Positions 8,864 to 21,267 of a DNA stretch of 64,000 bases are shown piece after piece. The notes under the pieces were generated by a model that had not been told where the DNA came from, made no database searches, and worked only from the letters and a program-made list of their open reading frames with translations. The position numbers and the translations under genes are program-made. Source of the DNA: CAVWQV01 sp963757115 (GTDB lineage Bacteria; Pseudomonadota; Alphaproteobacteria; Acetobacterales; Acetobacteraceae); assembly GCA_963757115.1 (NCBI GenBank), contig CAVWQV010000006.1:310001-374000 (forward strand), in the 5' to 3' direction. Positions within the stretch are counted from its first letter, which is position 1; every line of letters begins with the position of its first letter.

Positions 8864-10152
8864 GCGACCCGCTCCATAACCGCGCCGAAGAACCCGTCTG
8901 TGCCGTGCTGGCGGGGGGTCAGGGAAAGGAACGGGCCGTGGCAGGGCGGTGCGCCCATCGTCCAGGCGACCGCGAGTGGACGCACGGCAAAACCGGGATG
9001 ACGCGAAAGGAAGCCGGACACCTGCGCCTCGTTTTCCTCGTTTAAGAGCGAACAGGTAGCGTAGACCAAACATCCGCCGCTGCGAACTAGGGGAGCGGCG
9101 GCGTCGAGGATGGCCGTCTGCCGCGCCAGCAACTCGGCGAGATCGCTGGGCGCGAGCCGTAATCGAGCGTCGGGATTGCGCCGCCACGTGCCAATGCCGG
9201 TACAGGGCGCGTCGACCAGCACGCGGTCGAAGCTCCCGGCGCGCCGCTTGGCCCATTTGTCGCCGGCGCGGGTCAAATGGCGCTCTACGTTTGACACGCC
9301 GGCGCGGCGGAGGCGACGCACCGCGCCCTCGAGTTGCACGGAGGAGACATCGCAGGCGACGACGTGGCCCCGGTTCTCCATCAACATCGCGAGTGCCAGC
9401 GTCTTGCCCCCCGCGCCGGCGCACCAATCGGCGATCCGCATCCCGGGCCGCGCGCCGACCAGCGCCGCCACCAGCTGGCTTCCCTCGTCCTGGATTTCCA
9501 CAAGCCCGTCCTGGAACGCGCGACCGGTGGTGAGTGCCGCCCGGCCCGGCAAGCGGAGGCCCCAGGGCGACAACGGCGTGGGCTCGGCGTTGAACCCTTC
9601 GGCGGCCAGTGCGGCTTGGGCGTCTGCCCGCGTCGCCTTCAGGAGATTGACCCGAAGGTCGAGCGGCGCCGCTTCGGCGAGGCCCGCCATTTCCGCTCCG
9701 AGCGTGTCGCCGAACCGTGCCGCGAGCAGCGGGTGAACCCAGTCGGGTAACTCGAAACGGACAGGTTCCGGCATTGCCGGGTGATCGAGAGTGCGGCCCT
9801 GCAGGGTCAGTAGTCCGTGGCGCTCATCCGCTCGGAGGCTGGCGGGGGCGAAGCGGCCGCCGGAGAAGGATTGCGCGACCCCGGCAAAGTCCCAGCCTTC
9901 CACGAGCAGAGAAGCGGCGGTCAGGGTTCGCGGCTCTGGCGGCAAGCGGGCGCGTTCCAGCCACCATCCAAGCCTTCGGCGCGCGCGCAGCACCGCCCAG
10001 ACGCGCGCGGAAACGGCGCGTCGGTCGCCCGAGCCGATAAAGCGCCTTTGGCGAAAAAAGTCGTTGGCGACGGCGTCGGCCGGTTTGCGCGGCGCGCCCT
10101 CGATTGCCTCCAGCAACTCGATCGCCGCAGCGATCCGGGCAGCGGGGGTCAC
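8860..10152 (-). CDS. rsmB: RsmB/NOP2-family rRNA m5C methyltransferase
   Basis: 430 aa. An N-terminal helical NusB-like RNA-binding region (about 1-130) is followed by a SAM-dependent methyltransferase core. Two catalytic cysteines are visible: DAPCTGIGTWRRNP (motif IV) and YATCSLLNEEN (motif VI), the hallmark pair of m5C RNA methyltransferases. It should methylate a cytosine of 16S rRNA (C967-type position); the exact site is inferred from family membership. Start is GTG at 10152. The stop overlaps the GNAT gene start. Placement between guaB and guaA is familiar from Rhodospirillales-type genomes. Confidence 0.92.
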   Translation of the reverse strand: MTPAARIAAAIELLEAIEGAPRKPADAVANDFFRQRRFIGSGDRRAVSARVWAVLRARRRLGWWLERARLPPEPRTLTAASLLVEGWDFAGVAQSFSGGRFAPASLRADERHGLLTLQGRTLDHPAMPEPVRFELPDWVHPLLAARFGDTLGAEMAGLAEAAPLDLRVNLLKATRADAQAALAAEGFNAEPTPLSPWGLRLPGRAALTTGRAFQDGLVEIQDEGSQLVAALVGARPGMRIADWCAGAGGKTLALAMLMENRGHVVACDVSSVQLEGAVRRLRRAGVSNVERHLTRAGDKWAKRRAGSFDRVLVDAPCTGIGTWRRNPDARLRLAPSDLAELLARQTAILDAAAPLVRSGGCLVYATCSLLNEENEAQVSGFLSRHPGFAVRPLAVAWTMGAPPCHGPFLSLTPRQHGTDGFFGAVMERVA

Positions 10153-10294
10153 TGGACGGCGAGACCTCCGCCTCGGCTCTCGGCGATCATGCGCGCGGTC
10201 ATTCGTCTCGATCGTGGGATGAGATGTTGCGGAATGCGATCAAGAGTGACAGCGCCAGGATCGCTTGCGCAAACCGGTTGGGTACCGAAACCAT

Positions 10295-12647
<2,353 letters not shown>

Positions 12648-12651
<4 letters not shown>

Positions 12652-13733
12652 AGGTGGCGCGTCAGGCGGGGGCGCGCCTCGCGCGGGCGTGCGTCACGCG
12701 CGCAGGGGGTGGGGCGGGCGGCTCGACTTCGGTCGGCCCGGATCATGCGGAGCAACATGCCTTCGCGCAATCCGCGGTCGGCGACGGTGACGTGCGGAGC
12801 GGGCCAAAGCCGGATGATGGCGAGGAAAACGGCGCAGCCAGGCAGGACGAAGTCCACTCGCTCCGGGCCCACGCAGGGGTGTTGCATCAGCCCTTCCCGA
12901 CCCAGCGAACGCAGGCTTTCAACCGCAGCGCACGCGGTCTCGCGGGTGAGCACCGCGCCGTCCACGAGCGGGCGCCGGTAGCGTTGCAAGGCGAGCGCCA
13001 CGCCGGCAAGCGTGGTCACGGTGCCGCTGGTGCCCAACAAACGGACACCGCCGCCGCGGATCTCGCGCGCGATACAGTGGATCCGCTCGAATGTGGCGAG
13101 CCGTTCGGCCACGTGGTCGACCATCGCGGGGAAGCCCGAGGCCGTGAAGCCGACCGGGCCGAAGCGCTCGGCGAGCGTGACGACCCCGAGCGGCAGTGAC
13201 GCATAGCCGATCAGCTGCGGCCGGCCATGGGTCAAACGCACCCAGGCGATCTCGGTCGAGCCGCCGCCGATGTCGAAAAGCAACGCCCGCTGCCCGTCGC
13301 CCTCCAGGAGCGGCGTGCAGCTTTCAAGCGCTAGCTCGGCTTCCTCGCGCGTCGATATGATGTCAAAGGCAAGGCCGGTCTCTGCCCGTACGCGGGCCAG
13401 GAACTCGGACCCGTTCGCAGCGCGGCGGCACGCCTCGGTCGCGATCGCACGGACCGAGCGCACGGGGCGGCGGGTCAGCTTGGTCGTGCAGGCGTGGAGC
13501 GCGACAAGAGCGCGATCCATCGCCATGGGGCTGAGGCATCCGGTATGGGAAAGCCCTTCGCCCAGTCGGACGATGCGACTGAAGCTGTCGAGCACGCGGA
13601 AGCCCTGGCCCGAGGGCGAGCCGATGAGAAGGCGGCAGTTGTTGGTGCCGAGGTCAAGCGCCGCGAAGGCGGGGGCGCCGCCTTGCTTTGGTTGCTGATC
13701 GAGCGCCGGTGCCGGTCGCTCGGCCATTCGCAT
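12648..13733 (-). CDS. Ppx/GppA-family phosphatase (exopolyphosphatase / pppGpp hydrolase)
   Basis: 361 aa from the ATG at 13733, chosen because a strong GAGGAG site lies just ahead; the frame continues to 13793. ASKHA-fold phosphatase with the P-loop-like DLGTNNCRLLIG and the phosphate-binding DIGGGSTEI. Only the two ASKHA domains are present and there is no HD domain, so it is the short form. Family members cleave terminal phosphate from polyphosphate or convert pppGpp to ppGpp; sequence alone does not separate the two. Coupled to rlmE and heading the block that ends with guaA. Confidence 0.92.
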
Positions 13734-13857
13734 TTCACTCCTCTGCACTTCCGCGATTTCACAACGCCCTAGCCGCTTCGGCAACCCTATCATTTTCCGG
13801 TGTACCGTCGCGGTTGCCCCGGTGTGCCTACCATGCTATCGCCGCTGGAGGCCCGAT

Positions 13858-13931
13858 TGGGGGATAGTTTAGCGGTAGAACTCCCGGCTCTGACCCGGGC
13901 AGCCTTGGTTCGAATCCAGGTCCCCCAGCCA
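13858..13931 (+). tRNA. tRNA-Gln (anticodon CUG)
   Basis: A 74-base cloverleaf with CCA encoded. Acceptor TGGGGGA pairs with TCCCCCA, followed by discriminator G and CCA. The anticodon stem CCCGG/CCGGG encloses the loop CTCTGAC, which places CTG at positions 34-36, decoding CAG. The T arm has the standard TTCGAAT loop. It is divergent from ppx/gppA and followed by a secreted protease gene. Confidence 0.97.
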
Positions 13932-14058
13932 AGTCTTCGATTTGCCCCGATCAAGCGCTTTGGTCCCCGCGGACACTGGCGCGCACTCAACCAGACCGCC
14001 GCCACTGGACCCCTTGAACTTCGTCGCCGCGCTTTGCCGGATGGATCAGGATCGGCCA

Positions 14059-14832
14059 ATGCGGCATCGTACCGGACTTGTGCTTGCCGCGCTGATCCTG
14101 GCCCAGTTGTCGCGGGCGATGGGTGCGCAGGTGCCTTCGCCGTCCCTGCTGCCCGGCCTCGGGCCTGGTTCGACGCGCGTCCCGGTCGACCCGACGGCGG
14201 CGCCCTGGCGCGCTGTGGTACGCGTGCAGACCGAACTCGGCACCCGATGTACCGGCGCGCTGATCGGGGCGAGGGCGGTGCTGACGGCGGCGCACTGCGT
14301 GTTCGCGGGCGGCACCGGGCGGCTCCTGCAGCCCGGCTCGGTCCACGTCCTCTCGGGCTATAGCCACGGCGACTACGCCGGCCACGCCCGCGCCACCTCC
14401 CTCACCATCGGCCCAGGCTTCGCGATCGGGCCAGGGTTCCAGCGCCGAGCCTCGGCTCCAGCAGACGCCGATTGGGCCGTGCTTTGGCTTGATACGACGC
14501 TCGGCACCCCGGGCCGCTTGTTGCCGCTACTGCGCCAAACGCCAACCACCGGCGCACCGGCCATGCTCGGCGGCTACGAGCAAGATCGCGCAAACATTGT
14601 GCTCGCCGATACCGCCTGCACGGTGATCGGCATTGTCCGGGACCCGGCCGGTCGCGCATTGCTGCGTCATTCCTGCGCCGCGACGCGCGGGGCGAGCGGG
14701 GCACCCTTGCTCTCGCGTGGGCCGGACGGAGAATGGGCGATCGCGGGCGTGGCCTCACTCGCCGGGGCCGGCCGCGCGGGTGGTTATGCCGTGCCGTCCA
14801 CGTCCGTCAGCGCCGCTCTCGTTACGCGCTGA
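14059..14832 (+). CDS. secreted trypsin-like serine protease
   Basis: 257 aa from the ATG at 14059, which has an AGGAT site and opens a clean signal peptide (basic MRHR, hydrophobic LVLAALILAQL, small-residue cleavage region near AMGAQ). The S1 chymotrypsin fold has a full triad: His79 (LTAAHCV), Asp138 (ADADWAVLWL) and Ser213 (GASGAPL). Cysteines near 64 and 80 suggest a disulphide around the active-site His. It should act in the periplasm or outside the cell. There is no PDZ domain, so it is not a DegP-type chaperone protease. Start choice is supported; the frame is open from 13942. Confidence 0.88.
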   Translation: MRHRTGLVLAALILAQLSRAMGAQVPSPSLLPGLGPGSTRVPVDPTAAPWRAVVRVQTELGTRCTGALIGARAVLTAAHCVFAGGTGRLLQPGSVHVLSGYSHGDYAGHARATSLTIGPGFAIGPGFQRRASAPADADWAVLWLDTTLGTPGRLLPLLRQTPTTGAPAMLGGYEQDRANIVLADTACTVIGIVRDPAGRALLRHSCAATRGASGAPLLSRGPDGEWAIAGVASLAGAGRAGGYAVPSTSVSAALVTR

Positions 14833-14893
14833 TCGCCCAAACCAGCCAAGCACACCGTGCGGCTTGCAAACGCGCGGCCTAAAGAGTTCCGGG

Positions 14894-15974
14894 CTACGGG
14901 ATCATCGCTGCAGAATGAGGTGCCTGCACAGCCAGCGGCTCCAAGCGGTTCGACAGCACCGCGCCGTTCTCCGAAACGATGAGGCCGCCGAGCCCCTCTG
15001 CGCTCGGCGCAATTTTGATGACGAAGCTGGCGGCCCCGAAAGAACGAACCCCGCGCTCCGGGCTCTCAACTTGCCATTCGACAACCCCGGTGACCGCGCA
15101 CATGTCGGAACACCGCACAAGCAATGTGCCGGTTCGGATATTGAAGTTCCGGGTAGGCCAGCGGACAGCAAATTTAGTCTTTTCGCCGATAATCCGGCTG
15201 CGCGGCTGGTTCGATCCGTAGAAGTTGACCGAGTTCCCCGTAGTAGCCGGCAAGCATCCGTCCATCGGTGCCCGATTGTGACCAGGCGGTATAGTAGGAC
15301 AGCACGAGATCCATCATACGCCGCTCAAGCGACGAAGCTGCCGTCGTTCCTGCCGCAGTCGTATGGGACGGCCCCGCATCGACGTCCGGCGCAGGATCGG
15401 GGATGGTTTCGACCTGAATTCCTAACCTCTGAGCATCGTCGGAGTGCAGCCACTGGATATGCTCGGGTGAGGATGACGTGAGGAACGCCACGCTCCTGTA
15501 AGATAGGCCGATATGAGTGAGATACGCGCCAACCATCGCGTTGCCCACTCCGGTTTCCTGAATGGTGCCATTGGTTTGTGTGTAGGCCGCATGGAAGCCT
15601 ACTCGCCCCGACCGGCCTATCAGGCGAGTGTTTCCGGCCAGCCAGATCAGGCCGCAAACGGACGTGCACATGGAGCGACTCGCGACAAACGTCGCGTAGC
15701 CTTTTGACCGCAATGCCTCGCCGATGAGCAGACCGTCGAACAGTGCCCCGCCGGGGCTATCCAGAACCACCAGAACCCGTCCAGACAGGCCTTCGGCGAC
15801 TTGGTTGAACTTGTTGCTATCGCCGTTAGCGATTTCGCCTTCGACGCTGATGATCGCCACGCCTCTCGTCTGTCCTCCATACGCGATCTCGGCCGTGGCA
15901 GCTGGGCCTGAGTGAAGCGAGAGCGAGAACAGTCCTGCCCAGAACCTGATTACGAGACCGATATGTCGGCGCAT
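14894..15974 (-). CDS. ClpP-fold periplasmic protein (COG3904-like), interrupted by one frameshift
   Basis: The gene is split by one indel near 15235. The upstream part (start ATG 15974, or 16010) has a signal-like segment, then a ClpP/crotonase-type fold: LDSPGGALFDGLLIGEAL and a CTSVCGLIWLAG block. These are the regions of oxyanion and catalytic-type residues in serine ClpP proteins, although here the position usually taken by Ser sits in a CxSxC setting. After the shift the other frame (to 14894) continues the same protein: a YYG repeat, EKTKFAVRWP and a disulphide-like C-x3-C region ending in SENGAVLSNR. This C-terminal beta domain is the usual partner of such proteins. Function is unknown. 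Base composition is lower in GC than neighbours. Confidence 0.7.
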
Positions 15975-16093
15975 GGCGTCCAGCGCTGCAAGCGCCACGC
16001 CATCGGCCAAAAACCAAGCTATTCAGGACCATAACTCCTGAATCACGTCATTCGTTGTCAAGATAGCCGACAGGGGATCGCAGAGTTCTCCGA

Positions 16094-18746
16094 TCATCCC
16101 AGGCTCTTCGCCACCTGCTCGTACGTATTCTTGCTGAGCCCCGTGACGTCCCTGATCCGGCGCAGCTCGCTTTGCATCAAGCCCTGCCGCGTGGCGTCCT
16201 GCCGTCGCCAATTGCCCAGCGGTGTAACGATGCGGGCGGCGACCTGGGGGTTGAGCGGGTCGAGCGTGATCACCTCGTCGGCCAGGAAACGATAGCCGGC
16301 GCCGGAGCCATCGTGGAAGCGCAGCTGGTTGCCGCTGGTGAATGCGCCGACCAGGGCGCGCATGCGGTTCGGGTTGCGCAGGTGAAAGCGGGATGCTGCG
16401 GTCAGCTCCTTCACGTCGGCCAGCGTCCGGGCAGCGACGACATCGCCTGCACGGCGAACCATTTGTCGAGCACGAGATCGTCGTCGCGCCAACGCTCGTA
16501 GAAGCGCGGCGAGCGCTTCGGCGCGGCCGGCTTGTCGGTCTGTGCGAGCACGCCCAACGCGGAGAGCACATCGGTCATGTTGCGCCCGGCATCGAACTGC
16601 GCGCTGGCCGCGCGGATCCCCTCGGCCGGCCCGCGCCAGATAGCCGAGGCGCGACATTCCGCAGGCTGCGCCTGCCGATGGCCGTGCCGTCGGCGCGATA
16701 GGGCCCGATCGTCGCAAGCCGGTCGTAGCGCGCGCGGAACGCGGCCCCGAGCGCCCGGCCGATCTCCGCGCGGCGAAATCGCGCGCCGCGTGGATCGCCT
16801 CGACGTCGGCGGTCTCCATCTGATCGGCGAGGAATGATTCGCCGGGCAAGCTCAACGCCTCGGCGGCGAAGGCGGGATCGGCGTCGGCTCCGGCAAGGTC
16901 GCGGCGATCGCCTCGACGAGGCCGGCATCGAGAGGCAGCGGCTCGCCGCGGCGATAGCGCCGCCACAAGGTCGAGGATGCCGGGTCGCGATCTGCTGGCC
17001 CGACTTCCCAGCGCGACGAACGGGTCGGTGTCGTGCGCGCAAGGAAGCGGTGGCGCTCGAGCGAGAGGCCTGCGAGCTTCACCGGGGCCGAGAAGCCGCG
17101 CAGCAGCGAGGGCCCGGCGGCGCCGGGACATCGGCGAACACGAACGACTGCTCCGCCTGCGTCCGCAGCAGCACGCGCGTGCCCGGCGCGCCTCGTTCTC
17201 GCCCTCCAGCCGGGTCGGGAGCTCGCCTCCGTCCGGGCCGAGCAGCCCCATCGCCAGCGGTACCGGCAGCGGCTGCTTCTCGGGCTGGCCCGGCGTCGGC
17301 TTCGTTTCCTGCCGACAGGGTGAGCGTGTAGCGCCGCGTCTTTGGATCGTAGCGTCCGACACGGTCAGCTGTGGGCGTGCCCGCCTGCGCGTACCAGGCG
17401 TAGAATGCGGCGAGATCGACGCCTGACGGCGTCCTGCATCGCGGCGACGAAATCCTCGATCGTCACGGCGCTGTCGTCGTGGCGCGCGAAGTAGAGATCC
17501 ATGCCGCTGCCGGAAGCCGTCCGGCCCGATCAGCGTGTGCAGCATGCGCACCACCTCCGCGCCCTTCTGGTAGACGGTCGCGGTGTAGAAATTGTCGATC
17601 TCGATGTAGCTGTCGGGGCGCACCGGATGCGCGAGCGGGCCGTCGTCCTCGCGGGAACTGCGCGGCGCGCAGCCGCGCGCACGTCGGCGATGCGTTTGAC
17701 CGCAGCGGCTGCCCTGGTCGGCGGAGAACTGCTGGTCGCGGAACACCGTGAGCCCTTCCTTCAGCGACAACTGGAACCAATCGCGGCAGGTCACGCGGTC
17801 GCCGGTCCAGTTGTGGAAATACTCGTGCGCGATCACGGTCTCGATGCCCTCGTAATCGCCGTCCGTCGCGGTCTCCGGCTTGGCCAGCACGTATTTCGAG
17901 TTGAAGACGTTCAGCCCCTTGTTCTCCATGGCCCCCATGTTGAAGTCGGACACGGCAGCGATGTTGAACACGTCGAGATCGTATTCGAGGCCGAAGACCT
18001 CTTCGTCCCAGCGCATGGACGCCGTCAGCGAGCGCATGGCGTGCCCGCATTTGTCCTCGTCGCCCCGCCGCACCCAGATCGCCAATGCCACATCGCGGCC
18101 GGAGCGCGTCGTGAAATGGTCGCGCACGGGCACCAGGTCGCCCGCAACGAGCGCGAACAGATAGGCGGGCTTCGGGTGCGGATCGACCCAGCGCGCCCAG
18201 TGCGTGCCGTCCGCGTTCTCCCCCGCGCCATTCGGGTTGCCGTTGGACAGCAGCACCGGGTAGTCTGCGCACGATCGGCGGTGATGGTGGTAGAAACCGC
18301 GCCATCACGTCCGGCCGGTCGGGGAAGTAGGTGATGCGCCGGAACCCCTCTGCTTCGCATTGCGTGTAGTAGTTGCCATTCGAGGTGTAGAGGCCGGTGA
18401 GCGAGGTGTTGGCGTCCGGCGCGATGCGTGTCTCGATATCCAGCATGAAGGCGTCGGGCACACCCGTGAGCACGAGCCCGCTCGCCTCCAGGAGCGGCTC
18501 GCGGGCCTCCCCATCAAGTTGGAGCGACACCAGCGTAAGCTCCTCGCCGTCAAGCCGGAGCGGGGCGTTGCGGTCGGCGGAGGCGGGGTTACGCCGCACC
18601 GCCAGCCGCGATGCGACCCGGGTGGCCGAGGGATCGAGCGCGAAGGCGAGGTCGACCGTGTCGATCAGGAAATCGGGCACGCGGTAATCGGTGCGATTAA
18701 CGGCGCGGGGCGCGGCGGCCGCATCGGTCGTTATGGTGTCGGTCAT
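16094..18746 (-). pseudogene. pepN: aminopeptidase N (pepN), full length but multiply frameshifted
   Basis: The interval (2,653 bases) matches the length of an M1 aminopeptidase of about 880 aa. Parts are excellent: the GAMEN substrate motif, the zinc site [12 protein letters not shown] and the C-terminal helical domain to the end. Between them the protein hops among three frames. Breaks are evident near 18297, 18267, 17690 and 17650, and several more between 17500 and 16450. PepN removes N-terminal residues from cytoplasmic peptides. As written, no active enzyme could be made. It starts 14 bases after the nitroreductase stop, so the two are probably one operon. Dense indels in otherwise conserved sequence suggest base-calling error as the first explanation. 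Confidence 0.85.
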
Positions 18747-18760
18747 TGCTGCGGTTCCGG

Positions 18761-19591
18761 TCAGCGGAGTTGGAAGCCGAGGGCGCCGAGGGCGGCCCGC
18801 ATCCGGTCGCGCCCGCGCAGGCTCCGCGCCGTGCCGAGACGGTCAATCACGCGGTCCGTCCAGTCGGTCGCACCCATGCCGTTCACCGCCGAGAAGCGGC
18901 TGAGCGCCGCGTCGTAGCCGGGAAGGTCCGCGGCCTCTGCGGCCGTGCCGTAGCGTTCCCGGTGTAGCACCAGGGATTGCGGGAGTCGCGGCTTGACCTC
19001 CGCGCGGACCGACGGGTCGGGATAGCCGACCGCGAGGCCGAACAGGCCCATCACGTGCGGCGGCAGGCCGAGTTCGGCGGCCACCTGCTCCGGGTGGTTG
19101 CGCAACGCGCCCACGTAGACGCAGCCGAGGCCAAGGGATTCGGCCGCCACGAACGCATTCTGCGCGGCCAGAGCTGCGTCAACGGAGGCGACGATCCAGC
19201 TTTCCAGGTACTCGATCCCTTCGAGCCTGCCGTTGCGCGCCCCCGCGGCGCGGGCGAGGCGCGCGGTGTCGGCGCACCAGGCGAGGAACAGCGGAGCCTG
19301 ACGGATGAACGCCTGGTCTCCCGCGAGGGTGGCGATGCGCGCCTTGTGCCCGGGCTCCTCCACCGCGACGACGCTCCAGGCCTGCATGTTGGATGAGGTG
19401 GAGGCCGATTGCGCGGCTGCGACCAGGGTCTCCAGCGTGCCCACCGGCAGGGGGCGCGGCAGGAAGGCGCGGACCGAGCGGTGGGACAGGATCGTCTCGA
19501 TGGTCGCGTTGAACGGCCCGGGCTCAGGTGCCGCGTCGCCGTACCGGGCACGCAGGAGGGCGGCAGGCTGGCTCGGTGCGGCTGTTGTCAC
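18761..19591 (-). CDS. nitroreductase-family FMN oxidoreductase
   Basis: 276 aa from a GTG at 19591 with a GGAG site; the frame opens further to 19732 but without similarity. The fold is that of the NfsA/FRP-type flavin reductases: the N-terminal SHRSVRAFLPRPLP is the FMN-phosphate Arg loop, AQSASTSSNMQAWSV the flavin-contact segment, and GCVYVGALRNHP with GLAVGYPDP the C-terminal signature. It likely reduces nitroaromatics or quinones with NAD(P)H; the natural substrate is unknown. Probable first gene of an operon with pepN. Confidence 0.88.
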   Translation of the reverse strand: MTTAAPSQPAALLRARYGDAAPEPGPFNATIETILSHRSVRAFLPRPLPVGTLETLVAAAQSASTSSNMQAWSVVAVEEPGHKARIATLAGDQAFIRQAPLFLAWCADTARLARAAGARNGRLEGIEYLESWIVASVDAALAAQNAFVAAESLGLGCVYVGALRNHPEQVAAELGLPPHVMGLFGLAVGYPDPSVRAEVKPRLPQSLVLHRERYGTAAEAADLPGYDAALSRFSAVNGMGATDWTDRVIDRLGTARSLRGRDRMRAALGALGFQLR

Positions 19592-19759
19592 GCAGGCTCC
19601 GGAGAAAAGGGTCCGGCCGCTTCTACAGCGTCGGTGGACGGCCGTCATCGGCCGCCCGCCTCGGCGGGCTCGGGCGGCTGGTTTCGCGGCGGCCCGTGAC
19701 CTTATAGGCTGTGTTGGCAAAATAGGCTGCATGGCCAGCGGCCGGTTGTCCTAGCTTGG

Positions 19760-20401
19760 ATGGATGCTGCGATGAGACGTGTTTCGGTTGATCGCCGCGG
19801 CGCCATGCGCGCCGGGTTGGCTTTGCTCCTGGCGTCGCTCGTGGGCCCGCGCGCGCGAGCCGCGGGCGACGATTCCGCGGGGAGCGTGAGCCAGTTCGGC
19901 GATGCTCTGCTGCGCGCAATGCGGGCGGGCCAGGGCACGCCGTTTTCTCAGCGCTTCGCCATGCTGGCCCCCGCCGTGGACCGCACGTTCGACCTCGACA
20001 CGATCCTGCGGACCTCGGTCGGGCCGCAATGGGCGCGGATGCCGGCCGACCAGCAGGCGGCACTCCGCGAAGCGTTCCGGCGCTACACGATCGCCAACTT
20101 CGCGGCCAATTTCGACACGTATGGCGGCGAAACGATCCGGGTGAACCCCGAGCCGCGCAGCCTGCCGAACAACGACGAGATCGTGACCACCCAGATCATC
20201 AAGCCCGGCGGCGACCCGATCACGCTTGCCTACGTCATGCGGCAAACCCCGGCGGGCTGGAAGGCGGTGGACGTGCTGGCGAACGGCAACATCAGCCGCG
20301 TCGCCACCCAGCGCTCCGACTTCCGCAGCCTGCTCCTGAACGGCGGCGCCCCGGCGCTGGTCAGCAGTCTCGAGAACAAGGCGGCGGCGCTCGCCGGATG
20401 A
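19760..20401 (+). CDS. MlaC/HpnM-family periplasmic phospholipid- or hopanoid-transport protein
   Basis: 213 aa. The start has a basic RRVSVDRRG head followed by a hydrophobic AMRAGLALLLASL segment, so it is exported (the RR pair resembles a Tat signal, though weakly). The mature part is the Ttg2/MlaC fold: RFAMLAPAVDRTFDLDTIL, a TYGGETIRV strand pair and WKAVDVLANGNIS. MlaC shuttles phospholipid between the outer and inner membranes; HpnM is its hopanoid-locus paralogue. No mla or hpn partners are nearby, so the cargo is undecided. Divergent from the nitroreductase. Confidence 0.82.
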   Translation: MDAAMRRVSVDRRGAMRAGLALLLASLVGPRARAAGDDSAGSVSQFGDALLRAMRAGQGTPFSQRFAMLAPAVDRTFDLDTILRTSVGPQWARMPADQQAALREAFRRYTIANFAANFDTYGGETIRVNPEPRSLPNNDEIVTTQIIKPGGDPITLAYVMRQTPAGWKAVDVLANGNISRVATQRSDFRSLLLNGGAPALVSSLENKAAALAG

Positions 20402-20574
20402 ACCCGACCGGCAACGTGCCAACCGCGTTGCGAGTGGGAGCCTCCGCCGAGATCGGCGGCTCGGGCGAGACGTGCCGGAGTAGGCGAGTTCTTCGGGATT
20501 GATCGGTCCGGCTCCGGGTTGACCGCACGAGGCCGCCGCTTGCGGCGGGGCGGGAGCGCGGGACAAAGTGCGGC
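20402..20574. other. intergenic region with two strong GC hairpins, mlaC-like to tenA
   Basis: 173 bases. A ccgccg-agat-cggcgg hairpin (20444-20459) and a ccgccgc-tt-gcggcgg hairpin (20533-20548) stand out. Neither is followed by a T-run. I looked for a TPP riboswitch because tenA follows, and found no THI-box core. The second hairpin is close to the tenA start and could affect translation. Confidence 0.4.
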
Positions 20575-21267
20575 ATGAGCGATACGCCGCTGCCCCTCGA
20601 TCACGGCCTGTTCGGGCGCCTACGACGCGATGCAGCGGCGGTTTGGGAAGACTACGTCGCGCACCCGTTCGTCCAGGCACTGGGCCGTGGCGACCTGCCC
20701 GAACCCGCGTTCCGGCAGTTCCTGATCCAGGACTACTTGTTCCTGATCCATTTCGCGCGGGCCCACGCGCTTGGCGGGTTCAAGGCCACCCGGCTGACTG
20801 ACATCCGGGCATCCGCCGCCGCCGTGTCAGCCATCGTCGACGTGGAGATGCCGCTGCACGTCTCCTATTGCGCCGGCTGGGGATTGACCGAAGACGGCAT
20901 GGCGGGGACTCCCGAAGCGTTGGAAACGACGGCCTACACGCGCTTCGTCTTGGAAACCGGACTAGCGGGTGACTTGCTTGACCTGCAGGTGGCACTCGCG
21001 CCCTGCCTCGTCGGCTACGGCGAAAGCGGCGAGCGGCTGCTGGCGGACGGCTCAACACAGCTCGACGGCAATCCGTACGCCGAGTGGATCGATGCCTATA
21101 CGGGCGAGGGCTACCGTCACGCGGTGCGCGCTGCCATCGCGATGCTGGAGCGGCTGGGCGAGGAATACGGTGCGGCCGCGCGCTACCCCCGGCTGCTTGC
21201 CACCTTTGTCGCGGCGACCCGGCTCGAAACGGCTTTCTGGGACATGGGGTGGAGGGCCGGCGAGTGA
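20575..21267 (+). CDS. tenA: TenA-family aminopyrimidine aminohydrolase (thiaminase II)
   Basis: 230-aa all-helical TenA/heme-oxygenase fold. The catalytic Cys144 lies in APCLVGYGE, with Asp53 (IQDYLF) and the C-terminal Glu of RLETAFWDMGW also conserved, so the enzyme should be active. TenA hydrolyses aminomethyl- or formylaminopyrimidines from degraded thiamine, salvaging HMP. The next gene's GTG overlaps its TGA by four bases (GTGA), so tenA and an alpha/beta hydrolase are translationally coupled. No other thiamine genes are in the window. Confidence 0.93.
   Translation: MSDTPLPLDHGLFGRLRRDAAAVWEDYVAHPFVQALGRGDLPEPAFRQFLIQDYLFLIHFARAHALGGFKATRLTDIRASAAAVSAIVDVEMPLHVSYCAGWGLTEDGMAGTPEALETTAYTRFVLETGLAGDLLDLQVALAPCLVGYGESGERLLADGSTQLDGNPYAEWIDAYTGEGYRHAVRAAIAMLERLGEEYGAAARYPRLLATFVAATRLETAFWDMGWRAGE

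Noticed and set aside
13858..13931. tRNA-Gln as an integration site for an island (protease, ClpP-like gene)
   Set aside because: No integrase follows and I saw no second copy of the tRNA 3' end within the window.
20402..20574. Possible TPP riboswitch before tenA
   Set aside because: The strong hairpins are simple GC stems; I could not find the conserved THI-box core segments.
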